A DNA stretch of 64,000 bases from Rikenellaceae bacterium (lineage in GTDB: Bacteria; Bacteroidota; Bacteroidia; Bacteroidales; Rikenellaceae), in the NCBI GenBank assembly GCA_015059945.1, contig SUZJ01000003.1:1-64000 (forward strand). Reading direction: 5' to 3'. How positions within the stretch are numbered: the first letter of the stretch is position 1; each line of letters opens with the position of its first letter. This document shows, piece by piece, positions 1 through 7,390 of the stretch. A program made the position numbers and the translations under genes. The notes under the pieces are model-generated. The model made no database searches. It saw only the letters and a list, made by a program, of their open reading frames with translations, and was not told the origin of the DNA.

Positions 1-123
1 TGTACGGACAATCAGTCCTCAATCTAAACAATTTAACACTTTGTCAATCAATAAGTTTTGCAGAATGCTTCACTGTCCACATTCTACAGAGGGTCTAACA
101 TAGCGGAGTGTCGGGCTTTTCTT
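1..123. other. Intergenic, no gene seen
   Basis: AT-rich stretch at the window edge. I see no convincing reading frame, RNA or promoter. It ends in a T-rich run that leads into the dispersed repeat. Confidence 0.5.
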
Positions 124-304
124 TTTTTGTCTAACGTCTAACGTCGCAAATGCGAGTAAGCGAGGGCAGAGGCTGCTTGCAGACTATGCCGAGCGTGAGC
201 ATTTTAGAGCAAGCAAAGCTTGGTCAAACGTCAAGCGTCTAACGACCTAAGTCAGACACACGCCCCCGCCCCGTTGGGGCGCCCCCTCTAACTTAGAGGG
301 GGAG
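124..304 (+). repeat. Dispersed intergenic repeat, copy 1
   Basis: One of three related copies in the window (the others are at about 44095-44287 and, inverted, 60479-60641). The shared core starts with the motif GTCGCAAATGCGAG and runs through GCAGAGGCTGCTTGCAG and GAGCATTTTAGAGCAAGC. It ends in two hairpins: GCCCC-GTT-GGGGC, then CCCCCTCTAA-C-TTAGAGGGGG. The core is nearly identical to copy 3. This copy has extra TAACGTC-type units at its left end and between core and hairpins. It lies downstream of the Fur-family gene. It encodes no protein. It could be a MITE-like or REP-like element. Confidence 0.85.
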
Positions 305-344
305 TGGTTGTGGGTGGATGCAAAAAAGTTGGAAGAACCACAAC

Positions 345-369
345 AAATGTTAAAGTGGCGTTACGCCAC
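345..369 (-). terminator. Probable terminator of the Fur-family operon
   Basis: Six-base-pair stem GTGGCG/CGCCAC with a three-base loop at 355-369. On the minus strand it is followed by TTTAACATTTG. It lies about 45 bases past the stop codon of the Fur-family gene. The stem is short and the U-tract imperfect. Confidence 0.5.
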
Positions 370-411
370 CCAAAAAGCGACAAAAAACCGAGCGGCGAAG
401 CCAAAAGCAAG

Positions 412-837
412 TTATCGGCAGTCGGGGCAGAGGCCTTTGGCGTGGCAGCTTATCTCCTCGACCTCAAAGGCATCGGGCAGGTCGATATGGGGTATGGGCA
501 CCTCTTTGATGCAGAGTGTGCGACCGCAGCGGGTGCAGGTAAAGTGTATGTGCGAAGTGTGGGTGTGGTGGTGCTCGGAGTGGTCCAAGTTGCACTCGCA
601 GAGGCAGTAGCGTCGGGTGCCGCTGCCATTATCTACTTCGTGCAGCAGGTGGTGTTCTACCAGCAGGGTGAGGGTGCGGAAGATGGTAGACTTATCGACG
701 CTCACGAGCATCTCTTCCATCTCGGCAAGCGAGAAGGTGCCTTCGTGGGCGAGTATGGCTCGCAAGACAAGCAGGCGGTTGGCCGTGGGGCGCAGGCCTG
801 CTGCGAGGAGCATCTGTTCGGCATTGTGGTTATCCAT
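412..837 (-). CDS. Fur-family metal-responsive transcriptional repressor
   Basis: A 141-residue protein with the Fur fold: an N-terminal winged helix (about 1-75, with the recognition-helix region DKSTIFRTLTLL) followed by a metal-binding dimerisation domain. Two CxxC pairs (C101/C104 and C137/C140) match the structural zinc site of Fur/Zur/PerR proteins. A histidine-rich stretch (HSEHHHTHTSHIH, 86-98) supplies regulatory metal ligands. The His-rich loop and the two zinc pairs favour a Zur- or Fur-like role, but the metal cannot be read from sequence. It is the last gene of a three-gene operon, starting only 5 bases after the stop of the threonine-aldolase-like gene. This is an unusual partner set for Fur, so it may simply share the transcript. 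Confidence 0.88.
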   Translation of the reverse strand: MDNHNAEQMLLAAGLRPTANRLLVLRAILAHEGTFSLAEMEEMLVSVDKSTIFRTLTLLVEHHLLHEVDNGSGTRRYCLCECNLDHSEHHHTHTSHIHFTCTRCGRTLCIKEVPIPHIDLPDAFEVEEISCHAKGLCPDCR

Positions 838-842
838 ACCTA

Positions 843-1892
843 TTATTTATTTTGTGGCACGCTATCGAGAAGTGCCACGAGTTGGTCTATATCGCTATCG
901 GTTGTGGCCCAGCTGGTTACAAAGCGCACGTCGCTATGAGTAAGGCCGCGTGGGCCCCAGAACTCGAAGCTCGCACCTGTGAGCAGATGGTCTACCACGT
1001 TGTTGGGCAGGCGGAAGAACTGCTGGTTGGTGGGCGAGTTGACAAAGGGGGTGTAGCCGCGCTCAACGAAGGCCTTTTTGAGCCTTTGGGCGAGCCGCAC
1101 GGCCTGACAGCCAATCTGAAAGTAGAGCCCGTCGGCAAAGAGGGCCTCGAACTGCACACCGAGCAGGCGGCCCTTGGCGAGCAGGGCTCCGTGTTGCTTG
1201 ATGAGGGGGAAGAAGTTGCGGAGCAGGGCGGGGTTGGTGACCACCACAGCCTCGCCAAAGAGTGCTCCCACCTTGGTGCCGCCAATGTAGAACACATCGG
1301 CCAGGCGAGCAATGTCGGCCAGTGCGAGGTCGCCCTCGGTGGCTGCCAAGCCATAGCCCATACGCGCTCCGTCGATGTAGAGGGGTATGTGGGCTGCGTG
1401 GCACACCTCACTGATGGCCTCCAACTCGGCACGGGTGTAGACCGTACCCAGCTCGGTAGGTTGCGAGATGTAGAGCATACCCGGGGCAACCATATGTTGG
1501 TAGGTGTCGTCGGCGTAGAAGTTGCGGATGTACTCCTCGACCTCGGTGGCGAGCACCTTGCCATCGTGGCTGGGCAGGGTGAGCACCTTGTGGCCCGTAG
1601 CCTCGATAGCCCCTGCCTCGTGTACGTTTATGTGGCCGCTCTCGGCTGCCAACACTCCCTGGTGACGTGCCAGTAGTCCGTCTATGACGGTGGCGTTGGT
1701 CTGGGTACCTCCCACAAGCAGATGCACCTCGGCAGTGGGGCAGCCACACGCCTGGCGTATGAGCTCTTTGGCTCGGTCGGTAAAGCTGTCGCAGCCGTAG
1801 CCTACGGTGTGGAGCAGGTTGGTTTCGGCCAGTCGTGCCAACACCTGGGGGTGGGCACCTGCGGTATAGTCGGAATCGAAATATATCTTCAT
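843..1892 (-). CDS. Threonine aldolase family PLP enzyme
   Basis: A 349-residue fold-type I PLP enzyme of the beta-eliminating lyase/threonine aldolase family. That family typically cleaves L-threonine or allo-threonine to glycine and acetaldehyde in the cytoplasm. Visible features: the N-terminal FDSDYTAGAHPQVL, the cofactor aspartate in YIDGARMGYG (D174), and the Schiff-base lysine in YIGGTKVGALFGE (K207). Length matches the family. It sits 13 bases downstream of an aldehyde dehydrogenase gene on the same transcript. Such an enzyme could remove the acetaldehyde released by threonine cleavage; that pairing is inference. Substrate preference (threonine or another beta-hydroxy amino acid) cannot be decided. 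Confidence 0.88.
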   Translation of the reverse strand: MKIYFDSDYTAGAHPQVLARLAETNLLHTVGYGCDSFTDRAKELIRQACGCPTAEVHLLVGGTQTNATVIDGLLARHQGVLAAESGHINVHEAGAIEATGHKVLTLPSHDGKVLATEVEEYIRNFYADDTYQHMVAPGMLYISQPTELGTVYTRAELEAISEVCHAAHIPLYIDGARMGYGLAATEGDLALADIARLADVFYIGGTKVGALFGEAVVVTNPALLRNFFPLIKQHGALLAKGRLLGVQFEALFADGLYFQIGCQAVRLAQRLKKAFVERGYTPFVNSPTNQQFFRLPNNVVDHLLTGASFEFWGPRGLTHSDVRFVTSWATTDSDIDQLVALLDSVPQNK

Positions 1893-1905
1893 AATGGGTT
1901 GAATA

Positions 1906-3282
1906 TCAAAGCAGTTTCTTCACAAGTCCAAACAATTTGTAGGGCATATAGCGGAACGGAACGTCGATGGCCGTAGTGGTCGCCACCACCGAGCGGCGGT
2001 GCGAAAAGGCCAGGTAGCTCTCTCGGCCGTGGTAGCGCCCCATACCCGAGGCCCCCACCCCACCAAAGGGCATACGCTCGTTGGCAATGTGCATAATTGT
2101 GTCATTCAGGCAGGCTCCGCCCGAAATGGCGCGTTTCATAAATGCCTTACCCGCCTTCGTGGGGCCAAAGTAGTAGAGCGCCAGGGGGTGTGGGCGGTCG
2201 CATACGAACTCGCTCACCTGGTCAATATCGTCGAAGGTCATAAGGGGCAGCACAGGGCCAAAAATCTCGTGCTGCATAACCTCCACCTCGCCATTGGGCA
2301 CTTCGAGCAACGTGGGCTCGATATACCTCTCGGCCGCATCGGTGGCACCACCGACCAGCACACGTCCATCGGCCAAGTAGTTACTCACACGCTCAAAAGC
2401 CCTCTGCGACACCATACGCCCAAAGTGGCGGCTACCCTTGATGTCGCCCCCGTAGAGCTTGTGTAGCGCAGCCTCGAAGGCCTCGACAAACTCATCCCTG
2501 AGCGAGCTGTGCACAAAGACATAGTCGGGCGCAATGCAGGTCTGGCCCGCATTGAGGCACTTGCCCCAGGCAATGCGTCGCGCTGCCACTGCCACATTGG
2601 CCCCTCGGTCTACAATCGTGGGGCTCTTGCCACCCAGTTCGAGCACTACGGGCGTGAGGTTACGGGCAGCAGCCTGCATAACCACCCTGCCCAGGTCGGG
2701 CGAGCCGGTGAAGAACACAAGGTCGAAGCGCTGTTCGAGCAGGGCCTGATTGACCTCGCGATGGCCGTCGATGGCGGTAACGTAATTCTCTGGAAATGTG
2801 GCACCAATCATCTGCACCAACACCTGCGACACGTTGGGCACCGCAGGCGAAGTTTTGAGCACCGCCGTACACCCTGCCGAGATGGCACCCACCAGAGGGT
2901 TGAGCAGCAACTGTACGGGGTAGTTCCAGGGGGCAATTATGAGAGCCGTGCCGAGGGGCTGAGTGACCACCCTACCGCGCGAGGGGAACATCTTCAGGGG
3001 CATAGACACCCTTTTGGGGCGCATCCAGCCTCGCAGGTGGGCCAGGTGATTGCGAATCTCGCCCTTGACAATGCTCAACTCGGTCAGCACCGCCTCTTCG
3101 GTAGACTTGTGCAGGTCCTTCCACAGCGCCTCGCACAAAGGAGCCTCCCACTCATCGAGGGCCTCGGCCAGTTTTTTGAGCTGACGGCGGCGAAAACCAT
3201 ACGAGAGTGTTGCACCCGAGGCAAAGAGGGCACGTTGGGCCTCGACCTTTGCGCCCAGAAATTCGGATAGTTGGCTATTCAT
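1906..3282 (-). CDS. Aldehyde dehydrogenase (class 3-like)
   Basis: NAD(P)-dependent aldehyde dehydrogenase of about 458 residues, the compact class 3-like length. From the start chosen here the catalytic set is complete: oxyanion asparagine in APWNYP (N119), general base in LELGGKSP (E215), and nucleophile in NAGQTCIAPDY (C249). The start is the internal ATG at 3282 (MNSQLSEFLG). The longer frame adds 20 residues unlike the family and would begin upstream of the predicted promoter. It is first in the operon with the threonine-aldolase-like and Fur-family genes. It probably oxidises short or medium aliphatic aldehydes; the substrate is unknown. Confidence 0.9.
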   Translation of the reverse strand: MNSQLSEFLGAKVEAQRALFASGATLSYGFRRRQLKKLAEALDEWEAPLCEALWKDLHKSTEEAVLTELSIVKGEIRNHLAHLRGWMRPKRVSMPLKMFPSRGRVVTQPLGTALIIAPWNYPVQLLLNPLVGAISAGCTAVLKTSPAVPNVSQVLVQMIGATFPENYVTAIDGHREVNQALLEQRFDLVFFTGSPDLGRVVMQAAARNLTPVVLELGGKSPTIVDRGANVAVAARRIAWGKCLNAGQTCIAPDYVFVHSSLRDEFVEAFEAALHKLYGGDIKGSRHFGRMVSQRAFERVSNYLADGRVLVGGATDAAERYIEPTLLEVPNGEVEVMQHEIFGPVLPLMTFDDIDQVSEFVCDRPHPLALYYFGPTKAGKAFMKRAISGGACLNDTIMHIANERMPFGGVGASGMGRYHGRESYLAFSHRRSVVATTTAIDVPFRYMPYKLFGLVKKLL

Positions 3283-3311
3283 AACTGCAAAAAATATTGG
3301 TTGCCTATGCC

Positions 3312-3342
3312 CAAAAGTACAACCAAAAAACGAGCCTAACAA
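3312..3342 (-). promoter_or_regulatory. Bacteroidota promoter for the aldehyde dehydrogenase operon
   Basis: On the minus strand a -33 TTG (3340-3342) is followed after 20 bases by the -7 element TACTTTTG (3312-3319). This matches the Bacteroidota consensus TTG-N19/20-TAnnTTTG, and transcription would start about 25 bases upstream of the chosen ATG. Confidence 0.75.
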
Positions 3343-3351
3343 GAAAAGTGT

Positions 3352-3390
3352 AAAAAAAGTGTGCGGCTATCCTCTCGGGACAACCGCACA
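3352..3390 (-). terminator. Intrinsic terminator of the distal fimbrillin-like gene
   Basis: Minus-strand hairpin with GTGCGG/CCGCAC outer arms and TCC/GGA inner pairs, followed by ACTTTTTTT. It resembles the terminator at 5498-5541 behind the paralogous gene. Confidence 0.85.
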
Positions 3391-3411
3391 ACATATCAAG
3401 CATTATTCAGA

Positions 3412-5181
3412 TTACTCTGCAGGAGTGAGCAATGCACAGAAGGCATAGCCTGCAACGGTGTATTCGGTCTCCTCCAATGCAGTACCATTACTGCAACCAG
3501 GAGCGCTGTTGGCCTCGATGACAAAGTCGATATAAACCTCGCCGGTTGTAGGATTGTAGTACGATGCGTTCTGGCTAATCTTGTCATATCCCGACTCTCG
3601 GTCGATGAGGTTAATAATGTCGTAGTTGCCCTCGCTATTCTTTCGGAGCGACAAGTCGAAGTAGATGTCCATACCATAGAGGTAGTCCATCTTGAACTCC
3701 TGACTATCCTTTGGCGAGCCAAACTCGGCATCGGTATTGACATCGTAGATAATCTTACCAATGTGGCCCGACGAGTAGCGGTTGTAGGCGTTGAACTTCG
3801 AGGTGGGGAAGGTAATGTTGTAAGTAGTCGTTACAATCTTGTGCGAAGGCAGGGTGCCAGTGTAGAACACCCAGCTGTAGCCATAGCCAGCCTCGTCGCC
3901 CTCGTTCTCCAGAGCGGTACCACCGCCACCACCAGGAGCCCAGTAGCCTTTACGAATAAAGTCAAAGTAGATATTGCCAGTGTTGGGATCGTAGTACGAA
4001 GTATTGTGGGTAATCTGGTCGTAGCCAGCGCCACCAGTAGAACTACTTGCCCTATCCTGCAAGTTAATCAGGTCGTACATACCATTGGCATTGGGCTCGG
4101 TTGCTACATCGAAGTAGAGCACCATATTGTTCCAACCATTATCCTCATAAACAACTGCATATTTCTGGCCCAGTTTGGGAGCAGCCTCGGGCTGGAAGCC
4201 GCTATCTTCGGCAGTCATAATGGTCTTACCCATAACTACGGTTGCATCGGCGCGGGGCCACTGCGAGGCGATTTTCTTGGTTTTGTAAGTACCGCGCAGA
4301 TTGATTATAGTACCTGCGTAGTCGGTCGGATTGAGGGTAACAGGAGCCAGGTCGAGAATACGAGCACGGCCAAGCGAGCCACCGTCGAGGTTGTACTGAA
4401 CGGTCTTGTTGGTGTCGCTGGTGATGGCCAAACTGAAGCCACCCGAGAAGTCGTTGGCGCAAGCCACAAACATCAGTTCTACACCCTCGGCACAGTTGAG
4501 TGGAGTAGCAGCATTAAGGGTAATAGCAGTAGGGTTGCTACTATTATAATGACCATCCCAACTACAACCGCTCTCGCTGATGTTATAAGCAGTACCACTA
4601 CCTGCCATAACTTTGCCATCGGCCGAGGTGAGGACTGCTTTGGTGATATTTACATCGCCGGTAACCTTCACAGCAATAATACCGCCCACATTGACCATAC
4701 GGCCAGTGTACTCGGTGCCGGTCCAGTTGAGTTTACAAACCGAGGTATTCACATTGTCGGCAAAACCGCCATTAACCATAGGTTGGGTAGCTGCAATGGG
4801 CACTCCATAGAGTTGGCCATTATAACCAGTATAACCGCCTGCCCAATAAGGATATGCAACATAAAGAGCCTTATCCTCCGAGCCTACGGGCAAGGTAAAC
4901 TTGAAGGTAGCATCGGTACCATTGTTCTCGGTAATGGTTGCGGGGTCGGCAATAGTATAACTATCGCCATAGTAAACGCGCAGTTGGTCGCTGTCGCTCC
5001 AGAGTACGTTCAGATTTTTGTCGAGAGTAGTACGGGTGGCGTCTTTGCCCGTAGTGAAGTAGACGGTGGTCATCTCCTGCTCGGGAGTCTCGGGAGTGAC
5101 GGTCTGGTCAAAATCGTTGGTACAGCTCACTGCTGCCGCACCAAAAAGGGCCAACAAGGCCACTTTGAAGATATTTTTCAT
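3412..5181 (-). CDS. Fimbrillin-like lipoprotein with two C-terminal repeat modules (paralogue A)
   Basis: A 589-residue secreted lipoprotein with signal peptide and lipobox (AAAVSC, C20). Residues about 35-290 resemble the fimbrillin/Mfa-like family (TRTTLDKNLNVLWSDSDQLRV, then YPYWAGG). Two copies of a roughly 115-residue module follow. Each carries YFDL..LINLxDR, then YDQITHNTSYYDPNTGNIYFDF and a GGGGGTAL-like loop; the second copy is more diverged. The same module ends the glycan-binding protein at 18919-20637 and occurs twice in the neighbour at 5573-7315. It is probably a surface adhesin or glycan-binding accessory of the locus. It is read with the 44-residue gene upstream from the promoter near 5447, separately from the main operon. 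Function is unproven. Confidence 0.75.
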   Translation of the reverse strand: MKNIFKVALLALFGAAAVSCTNDFDQTVTPETPEQEMTTVYFTTGKDATRTTLDKNLNVLWSDSDQLRVYYGDSYTIADPATITENNGTDATFKFTLPVGSEDKALYVAYPYWAGGYTGYNGQLYGVPIAATQPMVNGGFADNVNTSVCKLNWTGTEYTGRMVNVGGIIAVKVTGDVNITKAVLTSADGKVMAGSGTAYNISESGCSWDGHYNSSNPTAITLNAATPLNCAEGVELMFVACANDFSGGFSLAITSDTNKTVQYNLDGGSLGRARILDLAPVTLNPTDYAGTIINLRGTYKTKKIASQWPRADATVVMGKTIMTAEDSGFQPEAAPKLGQKYAVVYEDNGWNNMVLYFDVATEPNANGMYDLINLQDRASSSTGGAGYDQITHNTSYYDPNTGNIYFDFIRKGYWAPGGGGGTALENEGDEAGYGYSWVFYTGTLPSHKIVTTTYNITFPTSKFNAYNRYSSGHIGKIIYDVNTDAEFGSPKDSQEFKMDYLYGMDIYFDLSLRKNSEGNYDIINLIDRESGYDKISQNASYYNPTTGEVYIDFVIEANSAPGCSNGTALEETEYTVAGYAFCALLTPAE

Positions 5182-5233
5182 AGTGCTATGTATCTGATTT
5201 AATAAGGGTTAAACATCAATCTGGGCGAACGAA

Positions 5234-5368
5234 TTACTCCTCGTCGTCGAGATACAAATCATACATAGCAGCCTGGCGAGCAAAGCCCTCGTTAGAAATT
5301 GCAATGCCCTGCTCGGTTTCTACTTCCAAAATGTCAACTTGGGGGGGGTAATAGTTAATTTTTGTCAT
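5234..5368 (-). CDS. Small 44-residue protein
   Basis: Short frame from the ATG at 5368: MTKINYYPPQVDILEVETEQ, continuing to an acidic end DLYLDDEE. It has no signal peptide or membrane segment. It resembles the short leader-like proteins often encoded just before lipoprotein or fimbrillin genes in Bacteroidales; that likeness is from memory and the family is not named. It lies 52 bases upstream of the fimbrillin-like paralogue A and downstream of a terminator and a promoter, so it is first in that transcript. Codons 7-10 contain a run of eight C (5341-5348), a possible slippage site. Confidence 0.65.
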   Translation of the reverse strand: MTKINYYPPQVDILEVETEQGIAISNEGFARQAAMYDLYLDDEE

Positions 5369-5446
5369 AAAATAAATAGGTTTGGTTTAAGATTATTATT
5401 AGTGTTTGTTTTGGTTTTCGGCTCTACTTCAAGAAAAGCAATTGCA

Positions 5447-5480
5447 CAAATATAAAGAATAATTTTTAACGACCACGCAA
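5447..5480 (-). promoter_or_regulatory. Probable promoter for the 44-residue gene and paralogue A
   Basis: Minus-strand -7 element TATATTTG (5447-5454) lies between the terminator at 5498-5541 and the small gene. The nearest TTG (5478-5480) is 23 bases away, longer than ideal, so the -7 is the main evidence. Confidence 0.55.
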
Positions 5481-5497
5481 TCAATCAACTATTTAGC

Positions 5498-5541
5498 AAA
5501 AAAATGTGCGGTTGCTCCACCTTTCTGGAACAACCGCACAT
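5498..5541 (-). terminator. Strong intrinsic terminator of the main PUL transcript
   Basis: Perfect 11-base-pair inverted repeat ATGTGCGGTTG/CAACCGCACAT followed by seven T on the minus strand. It ends the transcript carrying the fimbrillin-like gene at 5573-7315. Confidence 0.92.
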
Positions 5542-5572
5542 CCTATTGTGCATTATTGCATATAAACCTCGC

Positions 5573-7315
5573 CTACTCTGCAGCAGGGGTAAAGTCGTAG
5601 CAGTAGAGATAACCAGCCTCGTTGCCCTCCTCAACAGCAGCACCACCGCCACCACCAGGAGCCGACCAACCCAAAATGATGAAGTCGAAGTGAACAACAC
5701 CAGTTGTGGGGTTGTACCACGAGCCATTCTGGGTAATCTGGTCGTAACCAGCTGCGCGGTCAAGCAGGTTGATGAGGTTGATGGTACCATCGGCATTGGC
5801 ACTCTCGGCCAAGTCGAAGTAAACCAAACCATCGGCCCAACCACTATTGTAATTTACGCAGAACTGCTGACCATCTTTGGGAGCACCAAATTTCTCATAG
5901 GTGCTGTCGTAGATAGTGGTATTCATCTGGTGGCCAGGACGTGCAGCTTTGAAAGCCGAAGTACCCTCGGCAATGGTGTACTCGCCTACGATGGGGTGCG
6001 AAGCAGCCTCTTTGAGCAGGTTGAAGCAGTATACCTCACCAGCAGTGTCGTGGCCCTCGCCCAGAGCAGTACCACCGCCACCACCTGGCGACCAGTAGCC
6101 CAAGATAATGAACTCGAAGTGAACATTGCCGGTTGCGGGGTCGTAGTACGAAGCGTTGTGAGTAATCTGGTCACCACCGCTGGCACGGTCCTGCAAGTTA
6201 ATCAGGTTGATAGTACCATCGGCATTGGCCTCGGTTGCAAGGTCAAAGTAGAGGATACCGTCGGCCCAAGTCTGGCTATAACCAATGGCATACTTCTGGC
6301 CACCCGAGGGAGCACCAAAGGTTGCCGAATTCTTGTCCATAATAGTCTTGGTCATCGAGTGGCTCGAAGCCTTTGCTTTCCACTGCGAAGCTACGCGCTC
6401 GGCAGCAGCATACTCGCCTACCAGAGGATCGGCCGAAGCAGCGCCAAAGTCGGCAGCGCTCAGAGTGAGGGGCTCGATGTCAATCAAACCGGCACGTTTG
6501 AGCTCTTTGCTCTCGGCTACGGTATAGGTGTAAACATCGCCTGCCTCGTTGGTGAAGGTGAACGACAAACCACTTGCATAGGTCTGAGCAGGAGCAACTA
6601 CAACAAAGGTCTTCTCGGTAGCCAGGTCGATAGCCTCGTCAGAAACCACATTGATAAAGTCGCTATTCTCGGCCTTACCAGTACCGTCCCAAGTGCAACC
6701 ATCCTCGCTAACATTGTAGATAGTACCGCTACCCGACATCTTCTCGCCGCCAAGTGCCTTGACGGTCATACTCTTAACCTTAACGTCACCGCTAACGGGA
6801 ACGCGAATCAGACCACCTACGTTTACGAATTTTGCTTTATAACCAGTGCCGGTCCAGTTCATAACAGCTACCGACAGGTTGCTACCATTAGCAAAGCTGC
6901 CATCGACAAAAGGCTGCTCAGATTTGATGTAAGCCGAATAGATTTGGTCGTTCCAGCCACCCCAGCCACCAGCCCAGTAGGGGTAAACGGCATAGAGAGC
7001 TTTGTCCTCGAAGCCAGCAGGCAAAGTGATAGCGAAGGTAGCTTTGTTGCCCTCGCACGAAACGATAGTGGCGGGCTCGGCAATGCCGTAGTTGCCATCA
7101 GCATCGTCATACTCTACGCGAATCTGGTCGTTCTCGTTCCAGTTTACGCTCAAATCCTCAGCCAGGGTAGTACGGGTGTCGCCACCAACCTCCAGCAATA
7201 CAGTTACCATCTCGCCCTTCTGCTCGGGTGCGATGTTCTCGGCTACGTCGTTGGTACAGCCAACGGCGGCAACGCCTGCCAGCACTAAAAGTGCATTACG
7301 GAAAAGTTTTTTCAT
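5573..7315 (-). CDS. Fimbrillin-like lipoprotein with two C-terminal repeat modules (paralogue B)
   Basis: A 580-residue paralogue of the lipoprotein at 3412-5181 with the same architecture: lipobox VAAVGC (C20), a fimbrillin/Mfa-like domain (about 35-290: TRTTLAEDLSVNWNENDQIRV, YPYWAGGWGG), then two copies of the C-terminal module (each with LVGEY or IVGEY, YFDLAxxANADGTINLINL, YDQIT or GDQIT, and a GGGGG loop). Here both module copies are well conserved. It is the last gene before the strong terminator at 5498-5541. A role as a surface-exposed binding protein of the mucin-type locus is inference from neighbours and the shared module. Confidence 0.75.
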   Translation of the reverse strand: MKKLFRNALLVLAGVAAVGCTNDVAENIAPEQKGEMVTVLLEVGGDTRTTLAEDLSVNWNENDQIRVEYDDADGNYGIAEPATIVSCEGNKATFAITLPAGFEDKALYAVYPYWAGGWGGWNDQIYSAYIKSEQPFVDGSFANGSNLSVAVMNWTGTGYKAKFVNVGGLIRVPVSGDVKVKSMTVKALGGEKMSGSGTIYNVSEDGCTWDGTGKAENSDFINVVSDEAIDLATEKTFVVVAPAQTYASGLSFTFTNEAGDVYTYTVAESKELKRAGLIDIEPLTLSAADFGAASADPLVGEYAAAERVASQWKAKASSHSMTKTIMDKNSATFGAPSGGQKYAIGYSQTWADGILYFDLATEANADGTINLINLQDRASGGDQITHNASYYDPATGNVHFEFIILGYWSPGGGGGTALGEGHDTAGEVYCFNLLKEAASHPIVGEYTIAEGTSAFKAARPGHQMNTTIYDSTYEKFGAPKDGQQFCVNYNSGWADGLVYFDLAESANADGTINLINLLDRAAGYDQITQNGSWYNPTTGVVHFDFIILGWSAPGGGGGAAVEEGNEAGYLYCYDFTPAAE

Positions 7316-7390
7316 AGTGTTTTGTTTATATAGTTAGTAAATTAAAAAGGTTTGTCTAAAAAGAGTGTTCTGTTTCCTCTACCCCCACTA

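Noticed and set aside
304-943. Plus-strand open frames opposite the Fur-family gene
   Set aside because: No family resemblance; the minus strand encodes a clear Fur protein with all metal ligands.
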